DNA of 24,707 nt from CAZIVE01 sp964542435. Its GTDB lineage: Bacteria > Bacteroidota > Bacteroidia > Bacteroidales > Tannerellaceae. Positions 7,224 to 13,972 of this stretch are shown here, in pieces; the first letter of the stretch is position 1; each line of letters starts with the position of its first letter. Both the position numbers and the translations under genes were made by a program. The notes beneath the pieces were generated by a model. The model ran no database searches and had not been told where the DNA came from. It saw nothing but the letters and a program-made list of their open reading frames with translations. The stretch spans positions 1 through 24,707 of the forward strand of contig CAZIVE010000036.1 in assembly GCA_964542435.1 (NCBI GenBank), given 5' to 3'.

Positions 7224-8084
7224 ATGCGACAATTAAAGATTACCAGGTCAATTACTAACCGTGAGAGTGCTTCATTCGAAAGGTACCTTCAAGAGATCGG
7301 CAAAGAATCGCTTCTTTCGACCGATGAGGAGGTGGAATTGGCACAGTCGATCCGACGAGGCGATGAAAAAGCCTTGGATAAGCTGGTGCGATCTAATCTT
7401 CGTTTTGCTGTTTCTGTAGCTAAACAGTATCAGAATCAAGGCATGAGCTTGCCTGATCTTATCAATGAGGGAAATTTGGGACTGATTAAGGCAGCTCAGA
7501 AGTTTGATGAGACACGTGGCTTTAAATTTATCTCCTATGCTGTTTGGTGGATTCGTCAATCCATTATTCAGGCTCTAGCCGAGCAGTCAAGGCTCGTCAG
7601 ATTGCCTATCAATCAAAGTGGAACTTTGAGCAGGCTTCAGAAGGTCAGTGCTAAATTTGAACAGGTTAATGGACGAACTCCTTCGCCTGAAGAACTTTCT
7701 GAACTGACAGATATTCCACTTGAGAGACTTGAGGCGTCCAAGAAATTGCAGACTTGTTCAGTTTCATTGGATACTCCTTTCTCAGAGGACGATGACAATG
7801 GACTTATCGATGTTATTGCCAATGACGATTCTCCTTCAGCTGATAGTCATTTAATGGATGAATCACTTTCACGTGAGATCAATTGTGTGCTGCATACATT
7901 GAGCGATCGCGAAGCGGAGATTATCAGGCGCTCCTTTGGCATCGGATGCCAGGAACTGACCATAGAAGAGATCAGTGATAAGTTCGGCGTGACTCGTGAA
8001 CGAGTTCGGCAGATTAAAGAAAAGGCGATTAGAAGGTTGAAACAGGCTTCTCGCAATAAATCACTTAAACAATATTTAGGATAG
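7224..8084 (+). CDS. Second RpoD-like sigma-70 factor, tandem paralog of rpoD
   Basis: The 286 residues align with the upstream RpoD without gaps; by hand count about 201 of 286 positions are identical (70%). Residues 61-130, which include regions 2.3-2.4 and FKFISYAVWWIRQSI, are almost unchanged. So is the region 4.2 helix-turn-helix VTRERVRQIKEKAIRRLK. Divergence is concentrated in region 3 and early region 4 (residues 131-240), including the finger (DTPFSEDDDNGLIDV here). Promoter specificity should thus be close to RpoD, while initiation properties or regulator contacts may differ. It has its own consensus promoter. Only 2 bp separate its stop from the exported mannosidase gene, so the two are probably co-transcribed. 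It could be a growth-phase or stress sigma, or a relaxed duplicate; all functional motifs look intact. Confidence 0.92.
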   Translation: MRQLKITRSITNRESASFERYLQEIGKESLLSTDEEVELAQSIRRGDEKALDKLVRSNLRFAVSVAKQYQNQGMSLPDLINEGNLGLIKAAQKFDETRGFKFISYAVWWIRQSIIQALAEQSRLVRLPINQSGTLSRLQKVSAKFEQVNGRTPSPEELSELTDIPLERLEASKKLQTCSVSLDTPFSEDDDNGLIDVIANDDSPSADSHLMDESLSREINCVLHTLSDREAEIIRRSFGIGCQELTIEEISDKFGVTRERVRQIKEKAIRRLKQASRNKSLKQYLG

Positions 8085-8086
8085 TT

Positions 8087-9562
8087 ATGACTACAAGACG
8101 TGATTTCCTTAAGAAAGGATCGCTCACTCTGGCAGGAGCCATTGTGGGTAATGATATCATATCTGCGGCGGAAAATGTTTCCGCTCATGCATTTAATTTC
8201 TCTGACTCTCATGCAATGGGAGCACAGGACTTTGTAAGCCATCGTCCGGCTGTGGCTGATCGTAAGTTTACGTCCAAGGCTGTTGAGATGGAGATCAAAC
8301 GGGTGAAGGCTAAGATCAAAGATCCGAAGCTGGCATGGATGTTCGAAAACTGTTATCCGAACACACTCGATACGACATGTGAGTTCAAAATGAAGGATGG
8401 CAAGCCTGATACCTTCGTCATCACAGGCGACATTCATGCGATGTGGCTGCGTGACTCTTCTGCGCAGGTGTATCCATATGTGATACTTGCCAAACAGGAC
8501 AAGGATCTTCAGCAGATGCTGATAGGCGCTATTAACCGTCAGACGGCTTGTATATTGATTGATCCTTATGCCAATGCTTTCAATGAAGGTCCTACTGGAA
8601 GCGAATGGGAAAAGGATCACACCGCTATGAAGAAGGAGCTGCATGAACGCAAATGGGAAATCGATTCGCTTTGTTATCCGATTCGTCTTGCCTATCATTA
8701 TTGGAAAGAGGTCAACGACACGACTCCTTTTGACGAAAACTGGGAGAAATCTGTTGATACGATTGTGCGTACCTTTACTGAACAGCAGCGTAAGGAGAGC
8801 AAAGGTTCTTACTATTTTACTCGTGTGACTGATCGTCAAGGTGACACACAGCTCAATGATGGTTACGGAAGTCCGGTCAATCCGGTCGGGATGATCGTCT
8901 CTTCTTTCCGCCCGTCAGATGACGCTACTGTGTTCGGATTCCTGATTTCGTCCAATCTCTTTGCTGTGACATCACTTCGTCAGGCCGCCGAGATGGTTCA
9001 ATCGATCCAGAAGAATGAGGCTCTTGCCGATCGTTGCAAAAAGCTAGCTGATGAGGTGGAAGCGGCCGTGAAGAAATACGGCATCATTGATCATCCGGAA
9101 TTTGGTAAGATGTACGCTTATGAAGTGGATGGTTTTGGCAGTCAGAATCTGATGGACGATGCCAATGTCCCCAATCTGCTGGCTCTTCCGTTCCTTGGCT
9201 GTGTCAGTGAAACCGATCCCGTATACCAGAATACGCGCCGTTTCGTCTTGAGCAAGTCGAATCCCTATTTCTTCAAAGGGAAAGCAGCCGAAGGAGTCGG
9301 TGGCCCGCATATCGGATATGATTTCATTTGGCCGATGAGTCTTATCATGCGTGCACACACAGCAACGGACGAGAAAGAGATACGTTACTGCATCGAAACC
9401 CTTCGTGATACGGATGCCGGAACGGGATTCATGCACGAATCGTTCAATATGGACGATCCGACGCACTTTACCCGCAAGTGGTTTGCATGGGCAAATACAT
9501 TGTTCGGTGAACTGATCATCAGATTGCAGTCGGAGGCGAAGGTTACAGATCTTGTTGGGTGA
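8087..9562 (+). CDS. Glycoside hydrolase family 125 exo-alpha-1,6-mannosidase with twin-arginine leader
   Basis: This 491-residue protein begins TTRRDFLKKGSLTLAGA, a twin-arginine (Tat-type) export motif followed by a short hydrophobic stretch, which suggests folding in the cytoplasm before export. The body is a GH125 (alpha/alpha)6-barrel protein, recognised by GDIHAMWLRDSSAQVYPY (residues 114-131), NEGPTGSEWEKDHT and WEIDSLCYP. Members release mannose from alpha-1,6-linked ends of N-glycans or yeast mannan. Likely catalytic residues are D193 (EIDSLCYP) as acid and E451 (GFMHESF) as base, by analogy with characterised members; this mapping is from memory. GH125 genes often sit in glycan-use loci with SusC/SusD or GH92 genes. 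None is present here; the only close partner is the sigma factor 2 bp upstream. No clear terminator follows. Confidence 0.9.
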   Translation: MTTRRDFLKKGSLTLAGAIVGNDIISAAENVSAHAFNFSDSHAMGAQDFVSHRPAVADRKFTSKAVEMEIKRVKAKIKDPKLAWMFENCYPNTLDTTCEFKMKDGKPDTFVITGDIHAMWLRDSSAQVYPYVILAKQDKDLQQMLIGAINRQTACILIDPYANAFNEGPTGSEWEKDHTAMKKELHERKWEIDSLCYPIRLAYHYWKEVNDTTPFDENWEKSVDTIVRTFTEQQRKESKGSYYFTRVTDRQGDTQLNDGYGSPVNPVGMIVSSFRPSDDATVFGFLISSNLFAVTSLRQAAEMVQSIQKNEALADRCKKLADEVEAAVKKYGIIDHPEFGKMYAYEVDGFGSQNLMDDANVPNLLALPFLGCVSETDPVYQNTRRFVLSKSNPYFFKGKAAEGVGGPHIGYDFIWPMSLIMRAHTATDEKEIRYCIETLRDTDAGTGFMHESFNMDDPTHFTRKWFAWANTLFGELIIRLQSEAKVTDLVG

Positions 9563-9588
9563 GTTTTTTGAAAAAAAGTAATATTTTA

Positions 9589-9618
9589 TTTGGTTTAAAG
9601 AAAAAAGTATTACATTTG
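9589..9618 (+). promoter_or_regulatory. Promoter of the aromatic amino acid operon
   Basis: TTTG (9589-9592), 18 bases, then TACATTTG (9611-9618) fits the housekeeping consensus. Initiation near 9625 would leave about 15 bases before the leader peptide start at 9640. Confidence 0.8.
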
Positions 9619-9639
9619 CCCCCGAAAAGAAAACAAACA

Positions 9640-9714
9640 ATGAGTCGATTTAGCTTTACATATTATTATTATTACTTTTACTTTAACCGGGTAAAGGCAG
9701 GATTTTATATGTAA
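9640..9714 (+). CDS. Phe/Tyr-rich leader peptide of the pheA operon attenuator
   Basis: A 24-codon reading frame (ATG 9640, TAA 9712-9714) encodes a peptide with five Phe and seven Tyr. Residues 8-15 are YYYYYFYF without interruption. It lies directly downstream of a consensus promoter and upstream of the Phe/Tyr biosynthetic operon. Codons 20-22 (9697-9705) are part of the antiterminator strand. Under low charged tRNA-Tyr or tRNA-Phe a ribosome would stall on codons 8-15 and leave that strand free. If aromatic amino acids are plentiful it would reach the stop codon and mask it. The peptide itself probably has no further function. The frame is seen directly; stalling is inferred from classical leader-peptide attenuation. 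Confidence 0.88.
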   Translation: MSRFSFTYYYYYFYFNRVKAGFYM

Positions 9715-9786
9715 AGCATAAGTCATTAATTTTGGATATCTGAATGCGATATATTTAAGTCCTGCCATTGCGGCGGGACTTTTTTA
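9696..9786 (+). promoter_or_regulatory. Transcription attenuator: alternative antiterminator and terminator hairpins
   Basis: AAGTCCTGCC (9757-9766) can pair with GGCGGGACTT (9772-9781), 10 bp with one G-U, followed by a T-run to 9786: an intrinsic terminator. The same AAGTCCTGCC can instead pair over its full 10 bases, with one G-U, with GGCAGGATTT (9696-9705), which overlaps the end of the leader peptide frame. The two structures exclude each other. A ribosome stalled at the aromatic codons leaves 9696-9705 free for antitermination, while one at the stop codon blocks it. This should raise expression of the downstream genes under Phe or Tyr shortage. Confidence 0.88.
9757..9786 (+). terminator. 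Conditional intrinsic terminator of the attenuator
   Basis: A 10-bp stem (9757-9766 with 9772-9781) with a 5-base loop ATTGC and a T-run to 9786. It lies 34 bases before the pheA start codon. Confidence 0.9.
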
Positions 9787-9820
9787 TTTCTATTCAGGTG
9801 AAAGGCAAAAAGAGAAGATA

Positions 9821-10666
9821 ATGAACAAGAAAGTAGCCATTCAAGGAATTGCAGGATCTTATCACGACATCGCAGCGCGTGACTTCTTCGAGGGAGAGGA
9901 AATTTCTATTATTCCATGCAGTACCTTTCGTGATGTCATTGCGACGGTTCGTAGAGATCCTTCCGTTATTGGAATGATGGCCATCGAGAATACAATCGCG
10001 GGTAGTCTGTTGCAGAACCATGAGCTGATTCGCGAAAGCGGACTGAGCATAGTCGGTGAATACAAGTTACGCATCTCTCACATGTTTGTGGCTCTGCCGG
10101 GAACGAACATACACGAAGTAGGCGAAGTGAACTCTCATCCGATTGCCTTGATGCAGTGCGGCGATTTTTTGGATACTTTACCTAATGCCAAATTGGTGGA
10201 GAAAGAGGATACGGCTCTCAGTGCAAAATGGATTGCCGACAATCAATTGAAAGGTCATGCTGCCATTTGCAGCAAACTGGCCGCATCGACGTACGGATTG
10301 GAGATTCTTGCCGAGGGCATCGAGACCAACAAACGCAACTTCACCCGTTTTCTCGTTATCGCCGATCGTTGGACGGCCGACGAGATGCTGAGTAGTACTG
10401 ACAAGAACAAATCTTCGCTCGTATTTGCACTGCCGCACTCTTCCGGAAGTCTTTCGAAGGTGCTTTCAGTGCTCTCTTTTTATGATATGAATCTCACTAA
10501 GATACAGTCTCTGCCTATCATCGGCCGCGAATGGGAATATCTCTTCTATGTGGATCTGACATTCACCGACTTCACACGCTACAAACAGGCATTGGATGCA
10601 ATCAGACCGTTAACAAAGGACTTAAGAATTTTAGGCGAATATGCAGAAGGAAGACAAAGTATTTGA
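9821..10666 (+). CDS. pheA: Prephenate dehydratase (Phe branch)
   Basis: This 281-residue enzyme converts prephenate to phenylpyruvate, the committed step to Phe. The catalytic domain (about 1-185) shows the substrate-binding MMAIENTIAGSL (52-63) and the essential TRF motif (T175-F177, in NFTRFLVI). An ACT domain follows (about 199-275), normally the Phe sensor. The usual Phe-binding IESRP is replaced by IQSLP (228-232), so feedback binding may differ. It has no chorismate mutase domain; that activity is fused to the DAHP synthase two genes downstream. It is the first structural gene after the Phe/Tyr attenuator and its 3' end overlaps the aminotransferase by 26 bp. Confidence 0.95.
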   Translation: MNKKVAIQGIAGSYHDIAARDFFEGEEISIIPCSTFRDVIATVRRDPSVIGMMAIENTIAGSLLQNHELIRESGLSIVGEYKLRISHMFVALPGTNIHEVGEVNSHPIALMQCGDFLDTLPNAKLVEKEDTALSAKWIADNQLKGHAAICSKLAASTYGLEILAEGIETNKRNFTRFLVIADRWTADEMLSSTDKNKSSLVFALPHSSGSLSKVLSVLSFYDMNLTKIQSLPIIGREWEYLFYVDLTFTDFTRYKQALDAIRPLTKDLRILGEYAEGRQSI

Positions 10667-11828
10667 AATCAGACCTGCGGAAAGGGTCAACAGCATACAG
10701 GAATACTATTTTTCCCGTAAGTTGAAAGAGGTGGCTGAGATGAACGCTGCCGGAATGAACGTGATCAGTCTTGGAATCGGTAGTCCTGACATGCCGCCGT
10801 CGGACGCTACGATCGATGTATTGTGCGAGCATGCACATCATGCCGATGAGCACGGTTATCAGCCTTATGTGGGTATTCCGGAATTGCGCGAGGGTTTTGC
10901 TGCCTGGTACAAACGCTGGTACCATGTGGATCTGAATCCGAAAACGGAGATACAGCCACTGATAGGATCGAAGGAGGGCATTCTGCATATTTCCATGGCT
11001 TTCCTCAATCAGGGCGACGGCGTACTCGTTCCCAATCCCGGTTATCCTACGTATAGTTCTGTGACGAAGCTGGTGGAAGCGCGTCTCATTCCGTACAATC
11101 TGAAAGAGGAGCTGGGTTGGCAGCCGGATTTCGACGAACTGGAGAAGATGGATCTTTCCGGCGTCAAACTGATGTGGACCAATTATCCGAATATGCCGAC
11201 TGGCGGAAATGCCACGATGGAACTGTATGAGAAGCTGGTCGCTTTCGGTCGTCGTCATGGCATCATCATCTGCAACGATAATCCTTATAGCTTTATCTTG
11301 AACGAACATCCGCTCAGCATACTCAATGTTCCGGGCGCAAAAGATATCTGCATCGAGATGAATTCCATGAGCAAGGCTCACAACATGCCGGGTTGGCGTA
11401 TTGCGATGCTCGCTTCCAATGCGCAGTTCGTACAATGGATCCTGAAGGTGAAAAGCAATGTGGACTCGGGGCAGTTCCGTCCGATGCAGCTGGCTGCTGT
11501 CGAAGCTTTGAAAGCTTCGAAGGAATGGTACGAAGGCAACAACCGCGTTTACCGCAGTCGCCGGGATCTTGCCGGACAGATCATGCACGCGATGGGTTGC
11601 ACATACGACGAGAAACAGGTCGGAATGTTCCTTTGGGGAAAGATTCCTGCTTCGTTGAAGAATGTAGAGGAGTTGACGGAGAAGATTCTTCACGAAGCCC
11701 GCGTATTCATTACGCCCGGAATGATCTTCGGAAGTCAGGGTGATCGTTATGTGCGTCTTTCTCTTTGCTGCAAGAACGATAAGCTGCAGGAGGCGCTTGA
11801 GAGAATACAATCAGTTATGAACAAATAA
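10641..11828 (+). CDS. PLP-dependent class I/II aminotransferase, probably acting on aromatic amino acids
   Basis: This 395-residue fold-type I aminotransferase shows its cofactor motifs in order: GYQPYVGIPELREGFAAWY, NYPNMPTGG (N184 equivalent of the NP-NPTG Asn), CNDNPYS (D213, Y216), the Schiff-base lysine K245 in NSMSKAHNMPGWR, and the C-terminal Arg in RYVRLSLCC that binds the substrate carboxylate. The family includes aspartate, LL-diaminopimelate and aromatic enzymes. Placement between pheA and the DAHP synthase gene supports transamination of phenylpyruvate and hydroxyphenylpyruvate to Phe and Tyr, or of prephenate to arogenate. It starts inside pheA (26-bp overlap), indicating translational coupling. 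Substrate specificity is inferred from context only. Confidence 0.9.
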   Translation: MQKEDKVFEIRPAERVNSIQEYYFSRKLKEVAEMNAAGMNVISLGIGSPDMPPSDATIDVLCEHAHHADEHGYQPYVGIPELREGFAAWYKRWYHVDLNPKTEIQPLIGSKEGILHISMAFLNQGDGVLVPNPGYPTYSSVTKLVEARLIPYNLKEELGWQPDFDELEKMDLSGVKLMWTNYPNMPTGGNATMELYEKLVAFGRRHGIIICNDNPYSFILNEHPLSILNVPGAKDICIEMNSMSKAHNMPGWRIAMLASNAQFVQWILKVKSNVDSGQFRPMQLAAVEALKASKEWYEGNNRVYRSRRDLAGQIMHAMGCTYDEKQVGMFLWGKIPASLKNVEELTEKILHEARVFITPGMIFGSQGDRYVRLSLCCKNDKLQEALERIQSVMNK

Positions 11829-11843
11829 TTAAACATTATAAGT

Positions 11844-12914
11844 ATGGATATGAACTTTGAACCGATAGCTTTGCCTGGCGTAGATACAAAACGCCCGGTG
11901 GTTATCGCCGGTCCGTGCAGTGCGGAGACGGAAGAACAGGTTATGGAGACTGCAAAAGGTCTCGCTTCGAGAGGTATCAAGATTTTTCGTGCGGGAATAT
12001 GGAAACCGCGCACCAAACCGGGAGGCTTCGAAGGGATAGGCGTTCAGGGACTTCCCTGGCTGAAAGAGGTAAAGAAGGAAACCGGCATGTACACTTCTAC
12101 GGAAGTGGCTACCAAAGATCATGTCTTCCAGGCACTGAAAGCCGGAATCGATATTCTTTGGGTCGGCGCTCGTACGACGACCAATCCATTCGCAGTACAG
12201 GAAATCGCCGATGCTCTTCAAGGCGTGGACATTCCCGTGCTGATCAAGAATCCTGTAAACCCCGACCTGGAACTTTGGATCGGTGCTATTCAGCGAATCT
12301 ATAATGCAGGCATCCATCGCATTGGTGTCATTCATCGTGGATTCAGCACCTATGACAAGAAAATTTACCGTAATCTACCGCTTTGGCATATTCCAATCGA
12401 GCTGCGTCGCCGTTTTCCGCAGCTTCCGATGTTCTGCGATCCGAGTCATATCGGAGGAAAACGTGAACTGATTGCTCCGCTTTGTCAGCAGGCTATGGAT
12501 CTGAGTTTCGACGGATTAATCGTGGAATCGCACTGTAATCCGGATGCTGCCTGGAGTGATGCATCGCAACAGATCACGCCCGACGTTCTTGACTATGTGC
12601 TCAATCTTCTGGTCATCCGAGACAGTACACAGACCACAGAGAATCTTTCGGAACTTCGTCATCAGATTGACGACGTGGACGAACACCTGCTGGAGCTGCT
12701 TGCTCAGCGTATGCGTGTGAGTCGTGAGATCGGTGTTTACAAGAAGGAGCACAACATGCCGATTTTGCAATCGCCGCGTTATAACGAGATACTGGAGAAA
12801 CGTTCTTCGATGGGCGTCACCATGGATCTGAATACGGATTTTGTCAAAGAGATGTTGCGACTGATTCATGAGGAATCGGTACGTCAGCAGATGATCATAA
12901 TGAATGAGGAATAG
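11844..12914 (+). CDS. Bifunctional DAHP synthase (type I beta) - chorismate mutase (AroQ)
   Basis: The 356 residues contain two enzymes. Residues 1-260 are a DAHP synthase of the short I-beta type, which condenses PEP and erythrose 4-phosphate. Motifs are GPCS (23-26), KPRT (54-57), GAR (108-110), KNP (135-137), DPSH (199-202) and VESH (to H230), supplying the metal and PEP ligands. Residues about 265-350 are an AroQ-type chorismate mutase (ELRHQIDDVDEHLLELLAQR with R289 or R291 and K300). The same domain order is known from the Prevotella nigrescens enzyme, in which the mutase domain also mediates feedback by prephenate. The fusion puts the first pathway step and the branch-point step under one control. 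A second Met lies at codon 3. It is 15 bp after the aminotransferase and 3 bp before tyrA. Confidence 0.95.
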   Translation: MDMNFEPIALPGVDTKRPVVIAGPCSAETEEQVMETAKGLASRGIKIFRAGIWKPRTKPGGFEGIGVQGLPWLKEVKKETGMYTSTEVATKDHVFQALKAGIDILWVGARTTTNPFAVQEIADALQGVDIPVLIKNPVNPDLELWIGAIQRIYNAGIHRIGVIHRGFSTYDKKIYRNLPLWHIPIELRRRFPQLPMFCDPSHIGGKRELIAPLCQQAMDLSFDGLIVESHCNPDAAWSDASQQITPDVLDYVLNLLVIRDSTQTTENLSELRHQIDDVDEHLLELLAQRMRVSREIGVYKKEHNMPILQSPRYNEILEKRSSMGVTMDLNTDFVKEMLRLIHEESVRQQMIIMNEE

Positions 12915-12917
12915 AAA

Positions 12918-13703
12918 ATGAAGATACTGATATTAGGTGCCGGAAAGATGGGATCGTTCTTTACCGACCTCTTGAGCTTCGATCATGAAGTGGCTGTTTT
13001 GGAAAATGATCCCAAGCGCATGCGATTTATCTACAATGCCATCCGCATGCAGGATGTAAAGGAAGTGGAGGCGTTCAAACCAGAACTCGTCATTAACTGT
13101 GTCACACTGAACGAGACTCTTAATGCCTTTCGCAACGTGATGCCTTACTTGCCTGAGAGCTGCATCATCTCCGATATTGCTTCTGTGAAGACACATCTCA
13201 AGGAGTTTTACGAATCCAGCGGCTTCCGCTATGTATCAACGCACCCGATGTTTGGACCTACCTTTGCCAATCTCGGTAATCTGGAACGCGAGAACACCAT
13301 CATTATCTCTGAAGGCGATCATCTCGGAAGGATCTTCTTCAAGGATATCTATTCTACGCTAAAGCTTCATATCTGCGAATATACATTCGAAGAGCATGAC
13401 AAAGTGGTTGCCTATTCGCTTGGTATCCCGTTCGCCAGCACGATGGTGTTCGCCGCAACGATGGTGCATCAGGATGCGCCCGGAACGACTTTCAAACGCC
13501 ACATGAAGATTGCCCGCGGACTGATGTCGGAAGACGATTATCTCTTGACTGAGATTCTCTTCAATCCGCGCACTCCCAAACAGATTGAACGCATTCAGGG
13601 CGAACTGAACATTTTGCAGGATATCATTGCACGTAAAGACACGAACGCGATGAAGGAATATCTCACCAAGATCCGTAAGAACATCGATTATTCTCCGGCA
13701 TAA
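12918..13703 (+). CDS. tyrA: Prephenate dehydrogenase (Tyr branch)
   Basis: This 261-residue enzyme oxidatively decarboxylates prephenate to 4-hydroxyphenylpyruvate. It opens with the Rossmann motif LGAGKMGSF (6-14). SDIASVK (85-91) and HPMFGPT (109-115, with the likely catalytic H109) follow. The helical dimerisation domain fills the C-terminal half. There is no C-terminal ACT domain, so Tyr control is likely exerted through the operon attenuator and upstream enzymes. It starts 3 bp after the DAHP synthase gene and ends the aromatic operon. No convincing terminator was seen before the 83-bp repeats. Confidence 0.92.
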   Translation: MKILILGAGKMGSFFTDLLSFDHEVAVLENDPKRMRFIYNAIRMQDVKEVEAFKPELVINCVTLNETLNAFRNVMPYLPESCIISDIASVKTHLKEFYESSGFRYVSTHPMFGPTFANLGNLERENTIIISEGDHLGRIFFKDIYSTLKLHICEYTFEEHDKVVAYSLGIPFASTMVFAATMVHQDAPGTTFKRHMKIARGLMSEDDYLLTEILFNPRTPKQIERIQGELNILQDIIARKDTNAMKEYLTKIRKNIDYSPA

Positions 13704-13785
13704 AGATTGTATTGCGTTATCGAAGCGGATGTTTGTTGGTTTCTGCAAAAAGGATAAATCCCGTAGGAACGAATGAATATTCGCT

Positions 13786-13967
13786 TTATCTTTGCTATAA
13801 ATAGCGAAGATAAGCTGCATTTCGGCATAACATCCAAATGAATTTGATGATTCTGCTCTCAGTTTGCATTATCTTTGCTACAAGTAGCGAATATAAGCTG
13901 CACCTCGGCATAACATTCAAGTAAACTTGATGATTCTGCTCTCGGTTTGCATTATCTTTGCTATCCC
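13786..13967 (+). repeat. 83-bp direct repeat carrying promoter elements, two copies plus a partial third
   Basis: Unit 1 is 13786-13868, unit 2 is 13869-13951, and a third begins at 13952 and runs into the helicase gene start region. The two full units match at 73 of 83 positions by hand count. Each begins TTATCTTTGC, so the array sets three -7 boxes (13787-13794, 13870-13877, 13953-13960). Each unit holds two hairpins conserved by compensatory changes: GCTAT-AA-ATAGC versus GCTAC-AA-GTAGC, and CAAA-TGAA-TTTG versus CAAG-TAAA-CTTG. In unit 1 the first extends to 13 bp, TTATCTTTGCTAT against ATAGCGAAGATAA. It fills most of the space between tyrA and the helicase. Confidence 0.88.
13953..13960 (+). 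promoter_or_regulatory. Promoter -7 element of the helicase gene, predicting a leaderless mRNA
   Basis: TATCTTTG matches TAnnTTTG and ends only 12 bases before the ATG at 13973. With initiation about 7 bases downstream of the box, the transcript would begin about 6 bases before the start codon. Copies of the same box lie 83 and 166 bp upstream in the direct repeat and could give longer transcripts. Confidence 0.65.
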
Positions 13968-13972
13968 AAATC

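Noticed and set aside
7847..8839. 330-codon open frame on the minus strand
   Set aside because: It runs antisense across the second sigma gene and the mannosidase and matches nothing recognisable.
10602..11810. 402-codon open frame on the minus strand
   Set aside because: It is exactly antisense to the aminotransferase gene, with low-complexity His/Arg-rich sequence and no family resemblance.
13958..13972. TTG start five codons upstream for the helicase
   Set aside because: It lies inside the TATCTTTG promoter box, upstream of the expected transcription start.
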